64,000 bases of DNA from Porphyromonas sp. (lineage in GTDB: Bacteria; Bacteroidota; Bacteroidia; Bacteroidales; Porphyromonadaceae). Both the position numbers and the translations under genes were made by a program. Positions within the stretch are counted from its first letter, which is position 1; each line of letters begins with the position of its first letter. A model generated the notes under the pieces. That model saw only the letters and a list, made by a program, of their open reading frames with translations. It did no database searches and was not told the origin of the DNA. This document shows positions 44,626 through 52,847 of this stretch, piece after piece. Where the stretch lies: positions 186,001-250,000 of the forward strand of contig JALFBN010000007.1 in NCBI GenBank assembly GCA_022772085.1, in the 5' to 3' direction.

Positions 44626-46248
44626 ATGAAAAAGATTTTACTTCTTGCTCTGGCTATTTGTTCCCTAGGGGCAGTGAACGAATTGTGCCTAAATGCCCAA
44701 ACAATTGAGGATGGTGTCCTAACGGATGCCCGTTCGGTAAAAGGTCGCTACGAGATCCCTGCAACGGTTACCAAGATCGCTGACTTTGCCTTCTTCCAAG
44801 GATCGGTTTCGGAGGTAGTCATCCCGGCTTCGGTCAAAGAGATCGGACTTTGTGCCTTCTACGAGTGTACCAATTTGGTTAAGGTGGAGTTTGCTCCCAA
44901 TAGCCGGCTGGAGACTATGGGCGACCAGGTCTTCGATAGCTGTACCAAGCTCACCTCAATTAACCTACCGAGCGGAGTACGTAAGATGGGACACAACACG
45001 TTTTATTCGGATAGTGCCCTGCTGTCGGTTGTCCTGCCCGAGCAGTTGGAAGTTCTTCCTCCCTACACTTTCCAAAGTTGCTACAAACTCGCACAAGTGA
45101 CGATCCCTGTCGGAACTAAAGTGTTGAGTGAAAATGCTTTTGCCGGTTGCCGTGGATTGACATCAGTTGCAATGCACGGAGTGGACTCTATTGCCACGAA
45201 GGCTTTTTATGGTTGTCTCCGACTTGAGTCAATCACGTTCCCCAAGACCCTGCGTATCGTTGCTGATAGCGCCTTTATGAATTGTACGGCATTGACAGAG
45301 GTGACCTATCCTAAGAGTTTAACCTTCTCGGGGGCACGTGTTTTTAGAGGTTGTACGCAACTCAAATCCATTAAGGTAGAGTCGGGTAATCCCTACTTAA
45401 AATCGGAAAATGGCGTCCTCTATTCGCAAGATGGAGCGACCCTCTTCGAGTGTCCTGCTCAGTTTGCTTCGGATAAATATACACTTGCCAATACGGTCAA
45501 GGTGATCCGTCCGTATGCCTTCTTTGAGTGCTCACTCGTAAAAGGTATTGAGATCCCTGCTACCATTGAGCGCATCGGGCTGGCAGCTTTGGCATGCAAT
45601 GGGATCGCGGAGTTCTCCTTTGAGGGTAATGACCGCTATACGGTGCATCAAGGTGGTATCTACTATAATACGCAAGATAAGGATGGCAATGCCGTTAAGG
45701 TGGCTCTTGCCTATCCATCGAAGCGAGAGGGAGATCATACGGTAATGGATGGGACGCTTTTAGTTGCTCAGTATGCCTTTGCAGGATGCTCCGGACTTAA
45801 ACATTTAACCTTGCCAGCCTCTCTACTTCAGCTCGATACAATGAGTTTGAGTGGATGTACGAGGCTGACGGATATTTCGGCTTATCCCATGACTCCCCCA
45901 TCTACAAAGGCGGGGTGCTTCTTGGGGGTGTATCAACCACGGGTATCTCTGCATGTGCAGACTGCAGCTTTGCAGGCTTATGCAATGCATTCGGAGTGGA
46001 TGCTTTTCAATTTTGGTGCAGACCTCGGAGCTGTTGCCAACCCCGTAGTGGAGCAGGCTGAGACCTCTTGGTGTCGTACCGATCGAGGGGTAGATCTGTT
46101 CCCGAAGGAGGGAGGCGAATATCGTCTGTATGATTACTCGGGTCGTATTATCGCATGGGGAGAAGTGCGGATGGGCGAAGTGTTGCACCTTGATGTGCAG
46201 CAATTGCCTGCTTTGCTCGTACTCCCTGAGGGGACGATCAAGCTATAA
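44626..46248 (+). CDS. BspA-type leucine-rich repeat protein, probably exported
   Basis: A protein of about 540 residues. Seen: signal peptide from ATG 44626 (KKILLLALAICSLGAVNELC, then LNAQ); about twelve LRR_5 repeats such as KIADFAFFQGSVSEVVIPAS, MGHNTFYSDSALLSVVLP and SIATKAFYGCLRLESITFP; and a C-terminal tail (SWCRTDRGVDLFPKEGGEYR, then LYDYSGRIIAWGEV) shaped like a T9SS sorting domain but without the usual conserved ending. Third member of this family in the window and the most repeat-dense. Upstream frame from 44515 is unlikely because it has no signal peptide at its start. Its own promoter was not identified. Confidence 0.8.
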   Translation: MKKILLLALAICSLGAVNELCLNAQTIEDGVLTDARSVKGRYEIPATVTKIADFAFFQGSVSEVVIPASVKEIGLCAFYECTNLVKVEFAPNSRLETMGDQVFDSCTKLTSINLPSGVRKMGHNTFYSDSALLSVVLPEQLEVLPPYTFQSCYKLAQVTIPVGTKVLSENAFAGCRGLTSVAMHGVDSIATKAFYGCLRLESITFPKTLRIVADSAFMNCTALTEVTYPKSLTFSGARVFRGCTQLKSIKVESGNPYLKSENGVLYSQDGATLFECPAQFASDKYTLANTVKVIRPYAFFECSLVKGIEIPATIERIGLAALACNGIAEFSFEGNDRYTVHQGGIYYNTQDKDGNAVKVALAYPSKREGDHTVMDGTLLVAQYAFAGCSGLKHLTLPASLLQLDTMSLSGCTRLTDISAYPMTPPSTKAGCFLGVYQPRVSLHVQTAALQAYAMHSEWMLFNFGADLGAVANPVVEQAETSWCRTDRGVDLFPKEGGEYRLYDYSGRIIAWGEVRMGEVLHLDVQQLPALLVLPEGTIKL

Positions 46249-46355
46249 TTGCGACTCGATTTACACAATCCATAATGGAGAGGGTGCTTCGCTGTTATTA
46301 GAGACGGCGGAGTCCCCTCTCGCTTTATCTCTTTTACTTCCCTTATTTTTGCGAC

Positions 46356-47051
46356 ATGATAAAAAATCTCTTCATAGACCTTGACGATACGCTGTGGGAT
46401 ACCTATCACAACAATAAAGAGAGCCTTCGGCAGGTCTATACCCAATTGGGCTGGCAGACTTTTGCACCCGACTATGACGCTTTTTGGGATAACTATTGGA
46501 TACATAATGAGACCTTGTGGGCGCTTTATAGGCATGACCAAATCGATAAGTACACGCTCATCCTACGTCGTTTGCGAGAGCCAATGCCGTGGCTGAACTC
46601 TTTGTCCGACGAGGAGATATTGGATATCAACAGGCTCTTTCTGGCAAATACTGCTACCAAGACGCAGCTAGTCGATGGGGCATGTGAGGTGCTGGAATAT
46701 CTGCATCGCTATTATCGGGTTTATATCTTGTCCAATGGCTTCCGAGAGGTACAGTACGCCAAAGTGGAGCGCAGTGGACTCTTGCCCTACATTCATCGCA
46801 TGATTTTGAGTGAAGATGCAGGGATTAACAAACCCAATAAGGCGATATTCCGATATGCCTGCTCCTGTACCAATAGTCGTGTGAACGAATCCCTAATGAT
46901 TGGCGATAGCTGGGCTGCGGATATTATGGGTGCCAAAAATATCGGGATGTCCTCTATTTGGTTCAATCCCTCGGGGCTACCTCTGCCCGAAGATACCTAT
47001 CGCCCCGGCCACATTATCGCTCGTTTAGAGGAGTTACGCCACATCTTATAA
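46356..47051 (+). CDS. HAD-family phosphatase, YjjG type
   Basis: A 231-residue soluble HAD hydrolase. Seen: motif I as LFIDLDDTLWDT with the nucleophile and acid/base Asp pair; a helical cap of about 80 residues; motif II as VYILSNGFREVQYAKVERSG; and motifs III/IV as KPNKAIFRYA, then LMIGDSWAADIMGAKNIGM. This is the YjjG/YfnB subfamily, which includes pyrimidine nucleotidases and house-cleaning phosphatases. Substrate cannot be set from sequence. The PepSY-type gene starts 7 nt after its stop, suggesting cotranscription. Confidence 0.88.
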   Translation: MIKNLFIDLDDTLWDTYHNNKESLRQVYTQLGWQTFAPDYDAFWDNYWIHNETLWALYRHDQIDKYTLILRRLREPMPWLNSLSDEEILDINRLFLANTATKTQLVDGACEVLEYLHRYYRVYILSNGFREVQYAKVERSGLLPYIHRMILSEDAGINKPNKAIFRYACSCTNSRVNESLMIGDSWAADIMGAKNIGMSSIWFNPSGLPLPEDTYRPGHIIARLEELRHIL

Positions 47052-47057
47052 TATCTC

Positions 47058-48584
47058 ATGAAGCAAGGCAAACGCAAGTCCATCGCCAAAATCTTTCATC
47101 GGTGGGGCGGATTGGTTCTTTCCCTCTTTTTGGTTGGCTTTAGTCTGTCGGGCATTTTACTCAATCACCGCCGACTCATCGCCTCTTGGGATCTCCCTCG
47201 AGGGCTTCTGCCTCGTTCTTATCACGTGGATGGTTGGACGCAAGGTGCCGCAGTGGGATCTGTTGCCTTGGGGCGGGACTCCGTACTACTCTATGGAGGA
47301 GAAGGTATTTGGCTTACCCAAGATCGAGGGCAACACTTCATCCCTTTTATGGAGGGCTTGCCCAAGGGTGCTGATCGGAGGCTGATGCGACGCATGGTGT
47401 ATAATACTCGTCGTGGAGCCTTTGCTCTCTCGCAGGATGCATTGTATCAATTGGAGGGCGAGCGTTGGAATAAAGTCGATTTACCTCTTGACGAGACTTT
47501 GACGGACCTAGCTTTACAGGGCGATTCGCTTGTAGTGATGGGGCGTTCGCACCTCTTTATTACGCAACTCCCTTATCAGCAATTTAGTGTACTTACTCTG
47601 CCGGCTTCTCCGGATCTGCCAGAGCATAGGACAACGCTCTTTCGTACCCTTTGGGCGTTGCACTCGGGGGAGATGTTTCACCTTGTGGGGCGTCTTTTTG
47701 TCGATGCCTTGGGAGTGGTGCTCTTGCTTCTATCGCTCTCGGGGGTGTTGATGTTTTTTCTCCCTCGTTATATGAAACGGTTGCAACGGCGGAGCGCAGA
47801 GCAATATCGTACTCGGATCAAGCGTCGTGTCGCTCGCCTGCAAAAGCGTTTGAAGCGATACGATCGGTTACATCGGGTCTTGGGCTATTGGCTTTTCATC
47901 CCCTTATTTCTTTTGGTGCTTACAGGGATGTTCCTCCGTCCTCCGTTGCTGGTGGCGGTGGCTAAGCCTAAAGTGCCCACCTGTCCCGGTACAGCACTCC
48001 ATAGCGACAATCCGTGGGATGATGCCCTACGTCGCATGGTCTACTCCCCTTGGAAGCAGGCATGGATTTTATCGACTCGCGAGGGGGTATTTCGTTGCTC
48101 TCGTCTAGGGTTGCCAATGGAGAAGATCGAGAAGACGCCTCCGATTAGCGTGATGGGGGCACATGTTTTTCAATTGGAAAAGGGGAAGCCCGATGTCCTG
48201 CTGGTGGGATCGTTTATGGGACTTTTTCGGTGGGATTTGTCCACGGGAGAGGTGACCGATCTCTATACGGGTGGTGCGCCCGAGCCTGTGGGGTTTATGC
48301 CGTTGGGCGAACATAAAGTGGCCGGCTATGCGGGGGATTTGGGCTCGGCTCGAGGGATTGCTTTTGAGTACGATGTCCCATGTCGGGAAATTGCCCAACC
48401 CGAAGAGATGGGCAAAGGGCGGATCTCGCTCTTTTATGCGATGCTGGAATTACATACAGGACGACTTTATGTCTTCTTGGGTCCGCTGGGTATTCTGTGG
48501 ATTTTCCTCTCGGGCTCTATGATGCTGTGGCTTTTGATCTCAGGGTGGCAACGGCTTCGGAAGCGTGCGAAGCGGAAGGCTTGA
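47058..48584 (+). CDS. PepSY-associated transmembrane protein
   Basis: A 508-residue membrane protein. Seen: N-terminal helix in KIFHRWGGLVLSLFLVGFSL with SGILLNHR, the signature of the PepSY-associated TM family; a periplasmic region of about 170 residues (LPRGLLPRSYHVDGW onward); a second helix pair near 215-245 (LGVVLLLLSLSGVLMFFLPR); a cytoplasmic Arg/Lys-rich stretch; a helix near 285 (LGYWLFIPLFLLVLTGMF); a second periplasmic part; and a final helix near 470-490. Members of this family occur with iron or thiosulfate/sulfite reduction genes, but none are adjacent here. Function unknown. Confidence 0.8.
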   Translation: MKQGKRKSIAKIFHRWGGLVLSLFLVGFSLSGILLNHRRLIASWDLPRGLLPRSYHVDGWTQGAAVGSVALGRDSVLLYGGEGIWLTQDRGQHFIPFMEGLPKGADRRLMRRMVYNTRRGAFALSQDALYQLEGERWNKVDLPLDETLTDLALQGDSLVVMGRSHLFITQLPYQQFSVLTLPASPDLPEHRTTLFRTLWALHSGEMFHLVGRLFVDALGVVLLLLSLSGVLMFFLPRYMKRLQRRSAEQYRTRIKRRVARLQKRLKRYDRLHRVLGYWLFIPLFLLVLTGMFLRPPLLVAVAKPKVPTCPGTALHSDNPWDDALRRMVYSPWKQAWILSTREGVFRCSRLGLPMEKIEKTPPISVMGAHVFQLEKGKPDVLLVGSFMGLFRWDLSTGEVTDLYTGGAPEPVGFMPLGEHKVAGYAGDLGSARGIAFEYDVPCREIAQPEEMGKGRISLFYAMLELHTGRLYVFLGPLGILWIFLSGSMMLWLLISGWQRLRKRAKRKA

Positions 48585-48765
48585 GGCGTGGGAGCCCAAG
48601 TGTTCTCTTGCTGCTTTTTCGTGTTCGATTATTTCTTGCCCAACAATATAAAAAAGTGCAGGTTGCAGATTAAAAAGTGTAGCCCTACATTTTTTTCTTC
48701 CACTTTGAGCACGATGCTTTTGATCCTGAAAAAGGCTTGCATATTCTCTTCTTAACACTACTTAC
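48585..48765. other. Intergenic region with dispersed repeat
   Basis: No gene. Contains TTCTTGCCCAACAATATA and GTGTAGCCCTACATTTTTTT (about 48628-48690), related to the dispersed repeat family. Confidence 0.35.
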
Positions 48766-48797
48766 TTGGTACAATTCTTTTTCTTTCTTTACCTTTG
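48766..48797 (+). promoter_or_regulatory. Promoter of the 48.8-kb gene cluster
   Basis: TTG (48766-48768), a 21-nt spacer and TACCTTTG (48790-48797), a perfect -7 box. Leader about 24 nt to ATG 48828. Confidence 0.65.
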
Positions 48798-48827
48798 TGG
48801 AGGAATTGTATAACAAAAATAGAAATT

Positions 48828-49445
48828 ATGAATCGAAAACTGACCGTTTTAGTGGCAAGTGCCGTGGCACTCCTACTTTCCGCTTGCAACTCTCTTACAA
48901 GTATCGTGGGGGTGGCTATGGATACTCCTGAGGCATGGAGCAAAGTGCAGGAGATTATTGACAAAAATGTGGATGCGAGCACATGGAAACTCGTAAGCCT
49001 GGAAATGAACCAAGAGCCCGGAAAAGGTAAAGAATTGAATAATGACCTTTACTATTGCTCCGTGGTGATGGTGGACAAAGATGGTGCCGCTTGGCAACAA
49101 GCCTTCTTCCTAAATGGAATTGTAGGCGATCTCAGTCGCTATCGTGAGGGTACAGATTTTTCGACGACTCCCGCTCTTGATGTAAAGACGCTCACTCCCG
49201 AGGCATATGCAAAGCAGATCGAAGAGGCTAAGAAGTTAATCCCCACAGATTATAAATTTGAATGTGTGGAAACCTATTCTTTGGACAACATGGTAGAGGA
49301 GGGTAGCCCCAAATGTCGCTTCAACTTCAATATTACGGAGAAGGATGCCAAGCCCGTGAGCAATGCAGGTCGTACGGTGACGGAGTACTACGAAGTTCCG
49401 TTTGTCGTTGATGAGCAGGGGGTGGTTACGATGCTCGAGGAGTGA
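48828..49445 (+). CDS. Small exported lipoprotein, unknown function
   Basis: A 205-residue protein with an SPII signal (SAVALLLSAC). The mature part is mixed (NVDASTWKLVSLEMNQEPG, then YYCSVVMVDKDGAAWQQAFF; C-terminal GRTVTEYYEVPFVVDEQGVV). I do not recognise a family. Conserved Cys and Tyr spacing gives no catalytic hint. First gene of a three-gene run (48828-50406) with short gaps of 42 and 19 nt, which suggests the three products act together. The ATG at 48828 starts the signal peptide; a longer frame from 48795 begins upstream of the likely transcription start. Confidence 0.6.
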   Translation: MNRKLTVLVASAVALLLSACNSLTSIVGVAMDTPEAWSKVQEIIDKNVDASTWKLVSLEMNQEPGKGKELNNDLYYCSVVMVDKDGAAWQQAFFLNGIVGDLSRYREGTDFSTTPALDVKTLTPEAYAKQIEEAKKLIPTDYKFECVETYSLDNMVEEGSPKCRFNFNITEKDAKPVSNAGRTVTEYYEVPFVVDEQGVVTMLEE

Positions 49446-49487
49446 TAGAGGTACATTCCTTTGGTTTCTTTAAATGAATTTGCTTCT

Positions 49488-49955
49488 ATGAAGGAGTATA
49501 AAGAAAGCCTTTGGGAGCGTACGAAGTGGCTCTTATGGGGTGTTGGTGCTGCACTTTTTCTCTTCTTTATCCTACGTGTCTTTGTTCCCAATCTCTATGT
49601 TGTATTGGGGGTGCCCGGGGCTATTATCTTATGGTCGCTGTATAGGTGTTTCTTGGTGGCACGTAAGCGTGTAATCCTCTCGGAGCAACTTTTAGAAGTG
49701 TATCATGGTAAAAAGTGTAAACATAGTATCGTCCTATCAGAGGTTGTGCTGGACTTTTACATGTGCTCTTCTACTGATGCCGCAGGTACCGATCACGACC
49801 TTCGTCTCTATGTTTGTGAGCAATCTGAGGGGAAAAAACAGACCTTGGACATGAGCTTTTTGGGACGCACCCGTTTTGAAAAGTTGCTCGTGGACCTTGG
49901 TATCTATGATCCCGATCAACCCATCCGAGTAGAGACCTCTCAAAAGAACAAATAA
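49488..49955 (+). CDS. Membrane protein with PH-like domain, unknown
   Basis: A 155-residue protein from ATG 49488. Two hydrophobic helices lie near 13-50 (WLLWGVGAALFLFFILRVFV and YVVLGVPGAIILWSLY), followed by a beta-rich region (RVILSEQLLEVYHGKK, HSIVLSEVVLDFYM, LDMSFLGRTRFEKLLVDLGI) reminiscent of a bacterial PH-like fold in which a membrane hairpin precedes a seven-stranded domain. This assignment is only a shape argument. Second in the three-gene run; the next gene starts 19 nt later. The frame extends to a TTG at 49461 that I reject as start. Confidence 0.5.
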   Translation: MKEYKESLWERTKWLLWGVGAALFLFFILRVFVPNLYVVLGVPGAIILWSLYRCFLVARKRVILSEQLLEVYHGKKCKHSIVLSEVVLDFYMCSSTDAAGTDHDLRLYVCEQSEGKKQTLDMSFLGRTRFEKLLVDLGIYDPDQPIRVETSQKNK

Positions 49956-49974
49956 TGGAATATATTAGACAATT

Positions 49975-50406
49975 ATGCCCGTAAATTTTTATTACTACAT
50001 AGCTATTGTTTTTGCTATTGCGATCATTTCGGCAGTTGTAACCCTCGTAATGATGCGTAAACGTGCTCAGAAGTTTTTGGACGAGCATCCCGATGCCGTT
50101 AAAGTGACACTGAAAAATGTCAATTGGCTTCTCTATATCAAGACTACATCGGTTCATTTGGTCGATGGTGCCAAGCCCGTGCGTGTGGCTACGAGTTTCA
50201 CATCGCAAGCCTTTTTCTTGAGTCCCGGTACACATATCCTCAATGTGAGTTTTTCCAAGCAACGCCCCGGGATTATCTACAAATCGGTAACTACAACTTA
50301 TGATCCTACGAATATCGAGGTTGTGGCAGAAGCCGGTAAGGCTTATCGTTTGTACTTCAATACTTCGGAGAAGCGGTATGTCTTTGAAGAGGTAGAGGCG
50401 AAGTAA
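49975..50406 (+). CDS. Small membrane-anchored protein, unknown
   Basis: A 143-residue protein with one N-terminal membrane helix (YYYIAIVFAIAIISAVVTLV) and a mature domain of beta strands (AVKVTLKNVNWLLYIKTTSV, QAFFLSPGTHILNVSFSKQR, KAYRLYFNTSEKRYVFEEVE). The pattern GxHxLxVxF with a later AGKAYRL resembles small PEGA-like or DUF2846-like domains that bind envelope surfaces, but I cannot place it. Last gene of the three-gene run before a terminator. Confidence 0.5.
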   Translation: MPVNFYYYIAIVFAIAIISAVVTLVMMRKRAQKFLDEHPDAVKVTLKNVNWLLYIKTTSVHLVDGAKPVRVATSFTSQAFFLSPGTHILNVSFSKQRPGIIYKSVTTTYDPTNIEVVAEAGKAYRLYFNTSEKRYVFEEVEAK

Positions 50407-50430
50407 TTGATTCCCTCTCCGTTATATCTC

Positions 50431-50468
50431 AAGTTCCCCTCCTCAGGAGAGGAAGGGAACTTTTTTAT
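50431..50468 (+). terminator. Intrinsic terminator after the three-gene run
   Basis: AAGTTCCC (50431-50438) pairs with GGGAACTT (50455-50462), with further CTCCT/AGGAG-type pairing inside, followed by TTTT. Confidence 0.8.
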
Positions 50469-50624
50469 CCAAAGTTTTTTATGCATGTGTTCTTGGGTAT
50501 GTCTGAATAGATTTTGTAAATTGCGAGCAAAATAGAGTTCACTTCGATTTGTAAGATATTCCCAAGTGAGTCCGATTTGTATGATTTTAGTTACGGAAAT
50601 ATCAAGCATAGAATTTGAAAAACT

Positions 50625-51617
50625 ATGATGAAGCCCTTATTACAGACTGTGATCTGCTTCACAGCTCTATCATTCCCTATGGGGATGCATGCCCAAAATA
50701 ACACGTATAATGAATCTGCCAAGAGCCCTATCCCGATGTTCGCTCTAGGGGTGAAGTGGAATGTGGCTTACCAATCGGTTCAAAACGAGGTGGTGGATGG
50801 TGGTTGCAATGTCTATGATGTGGGCGAAAATCACCAATATGGAGTTCGATCCAAAGAACTGATTAACAAAAAAGAGTACTACCATATCCCCAATGATCGT
50901 GGTGGTATGGATTTCTATGGGCGTGAAGAGGATGGAAAAGTTTATGTCTATTATAAGCAGAAGGAATACCTTGTATTCGATTATGCTCTCAAGGTAGGAG
51001 ATTCATTCAATCCATTCCATTGGGATTTGGAGAGTAGTCCCGAGATCGAAACGCTGATCCTTGATGCGATTGAAACAAAAGAGGTCGCAGGGCAAAAGAG
51101 ACGTATCTACTACTTCTCACTCAAAGCATCTGTAACGAACCAAATGCGAGGAACCAAGGCTCTTCACAACCGATTCCCCTACACCAATATAGACCGAGAG
51201 GCGGATTACATTTGGGTAGAGGGGATCGGTTCTCTGGAGGATACTCCCTCTTATCAACCCCTAGGGCTCACGGGTCATCAGCCTTCTATCCTATTGGGTT
51301 ATACGGGAACAGATGGAGTACAATATGCCCTTACGAATCATCCTGCGGACTATTCGTGGAAAATTTTTAGAGGGTTTGTACAAGGAATTGACGAGATGGC
51401 GGGAGTTGCCGGAGCGGATGTTCATTTGATGGATGGGATCTTGACTGTCAGGCTCCAAGATGGCAAGCCACATCGCATTGCTGCTTATTCACTTAATGGT
51501 ATGTGTCTGCTTGCCGAAACAACTTTTACCAGCTCTCATTCGGCTCGTCTCGGTCTACCTCTCTTGGTTACTCCCATTGTTGTGGTACTAGACGGCAAAG
51601 GCCTATTGCGTTTTTGA
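50625..51617 (+). CDS. Exported protein with T9SS-like C-terminal tail, unknown function
   Basis: A 330-residue protein with a signal peptide (TVICFTALSFPMGMHAQ, cleavage after HAQ). The central part is beta rich (DFYGREEDGKVYVYYKQKEY, then LVFDYALKVGDSFNPF) with a conserved-looking segment GIGSLEDTPSYQPLGLTGHQ. This resembles the general Bacteroidetes lipid- or sugar-binding-like secreted proteins seen beside Por_Secre_tail. The last 70 residues (GILTVRLQDGKPHRIAAYSL, then NGMCLLAETTFTSS) match the shape of a T9SS sorting domain. Function not recognised. Two adjacent ATG codons (50625, 50628) are possible starts. No neighbour on the same operon. Confidence 0.65.
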   Translation: MMKPLLQTVICFTALSFPMGMHAQNNTYNESAKSPIPMFALGVKWNVAYQSVQNEVVDGGCNVYDVGENHQYGVRSKELINKKEYYHIPNDRGGMDFYGREEDGKVYVYYKQKEYLVFDYALKVGDSFNPFHWDLESSPEIETLILDAIETKEVAGQKRRIYYFSLKASVTNQMRGTKALHNRFPYTNIDREADYIWVEGIGSLEDTPSYQPLGLTGHQPSILLGYTGTDGVQYALTNHPADYSWKIFRGFVQGIDEMAGVAGADVHLMDGILTVRLQDGKPHRIAAYSLNGMCLLAETTFTSSHSARLGLPLLVTPIVVVLDGKGLLRF

Positions 51618-51807
51618 GTTGATTGTTTCCTTATCCTAAAAGGGGAAGTTGTTCGTTTTTGAGTGGGAAGAGGCTCCCAAAATCGTTCTTGATTTGCCTC
51701 CTGCTCCTCAAAATTCGGACAACTACCCCTCTTCTTTTGTCCTCTTCCTTCTCATCCGAATCGAAAAGTCTAACCATTGACCTAGAGCCACTAACCACTA
51801 AAATAGT

Positions 51808-51815
51808 TACCTTTG
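51808..51815 (+). promoter_or_regulatory. Candidate -7 box for the nucleotidyltransferase gene
   Basis: TACCTTTG, a perfect TAnnTTTG, about 65 nt upstream of ATG 51881. No -33 TTG at the usual spacing was found. Confidence 0.4.
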
Positions 51816-51880
51816 TAGGCTAGAGTGGGGGAGACCTCGCTCTACTTGGTATGAGCAATAGAAGATAAAGAATATACTCA

Positions 51881-52786
51881 ATGAAACCCACACTTCTTGT
51901 AATGGCGGCCGGTATGGGCTCTCGCTATGGGGGACTTAAGCAATTGGATGGCGTAGGACCTAGTGGAGAAACCATCATGGACTACTCGATTCACGATGCT
52001 TTAGAGGCCGGCTTTGGTAAGGTCGTGTTTGTTATTCGCCGTGCGTTTGAAGCTGATTTTCGCAGTAAGGTGTTGGCCAAATACGAGCGGGCGATCCCGA
52101 CCGAGGTGGTTTTTCAGGATTTGGAGAAGTTGCCTGCTCCTTTTGTATGCCCGCCTGATCGGGAGAAGCCTTGGGGTACAAACCATGCCGTACTGATGGC
52201 TGCCGATACGATCAAAGAGCCTTTTTGTGTGATCAATGCCGATGACTTTTATGGCAGAGAAGCCTTCAAAGTAATGGCTGAGGCTCTCCAAAAACTTGAT
52301 ACAACCACCCAAGGGAACTATTGCATGGTAGCTTATCATTTGGGTAATACTTTGAGCGAAAACGGCACGGTCTCCCGAGGCATTTGTTCTGCTGATGCAG
52401 AGGGTAATCTGCGTCACATACAGGAGTACACCACGCTCCGATCGGATCCCGAAGATGCTACATGCAGTCGGGACGAAAAGACGGGCGAAGTATTCGCACT
52501 CACTACACCCGTTTCAATGAATTTTTGGGGGTTTACGCCCGACTACTTCTCCTTCTCCAAGGAGGAGTTTTGTCGCTTCTTAGAGGTACATATCGCAGAC
52601 CCGAAAAGTGAATTCTATATTCCTTTTATGGTTGATACTCTCATTCGGAGTAATAAGGCGAAGATTCACCTCCTCTCCAGTGGCGCTCAGTGGTTTGGTG
52701 TGACCTATCCTGAGGATCGCGACCGTGTGGTACGACGCCTTGCCTCCTTGGTGGCTGATGGAATCTATCCCTCCCCCCTCTTCTGA
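51881..52786 (+). CDS. NTP-transferase family protein (sugar-1-phosphate nucleotidyltransferase type)
   Basis: A 301-residue Rossmann-like nucleotidyltransferase. Seen: signature VMAAGMGSRYGGLKQLDGVG with the Gly-rich NTP loop and Lys, MDYSIHDALEAG, VINADDFYGREAF with the metal-binding Asp pair, and a C-terminal segment FGVTYPEDRDRV. Members couple NTP to sugar- or choline-type phosphates for cell-envelope precursors. The specific substrate is not set; this Bacteroidetes subtype is often found next to a sugar-kinase-like phosphotransferase, but none is adjacent here. The pepO gene follows after 61 nt. Confidence 0.82.
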   Translation: MKPTLLVMAAGMGSRYGGLKQLDGVGPSGETIMDYSIHDALEAGFGKVVFVIRRAFEADFRSKVLAKYERAIPTEVVFQDLEKLPAPFVCPPDREKPWGTNHAVLMAADTIKEPFCVINADDFYGREAFKVMAEALQKLDTTTQGNYCMVAYHLGNTLSENGTVSRGICSADAEGNLRHIQEYTTLRSDPEDATCSRDEKTGEVFALTTPVSMNFWGFTPDYFSFSKEEFCRFLEVHIADPKSEFYIPFMVDTLIRSNKAKIHLLSSGAQWFGVTYPEDRDRVVRRLASLVADGIYPSPLF

Positions 52787-52847
52787 GGTTATCACTCTCT
52801 ACGCTTATTTTTATTATGGGAATCAATCTTATTAAGTATAACAAACT

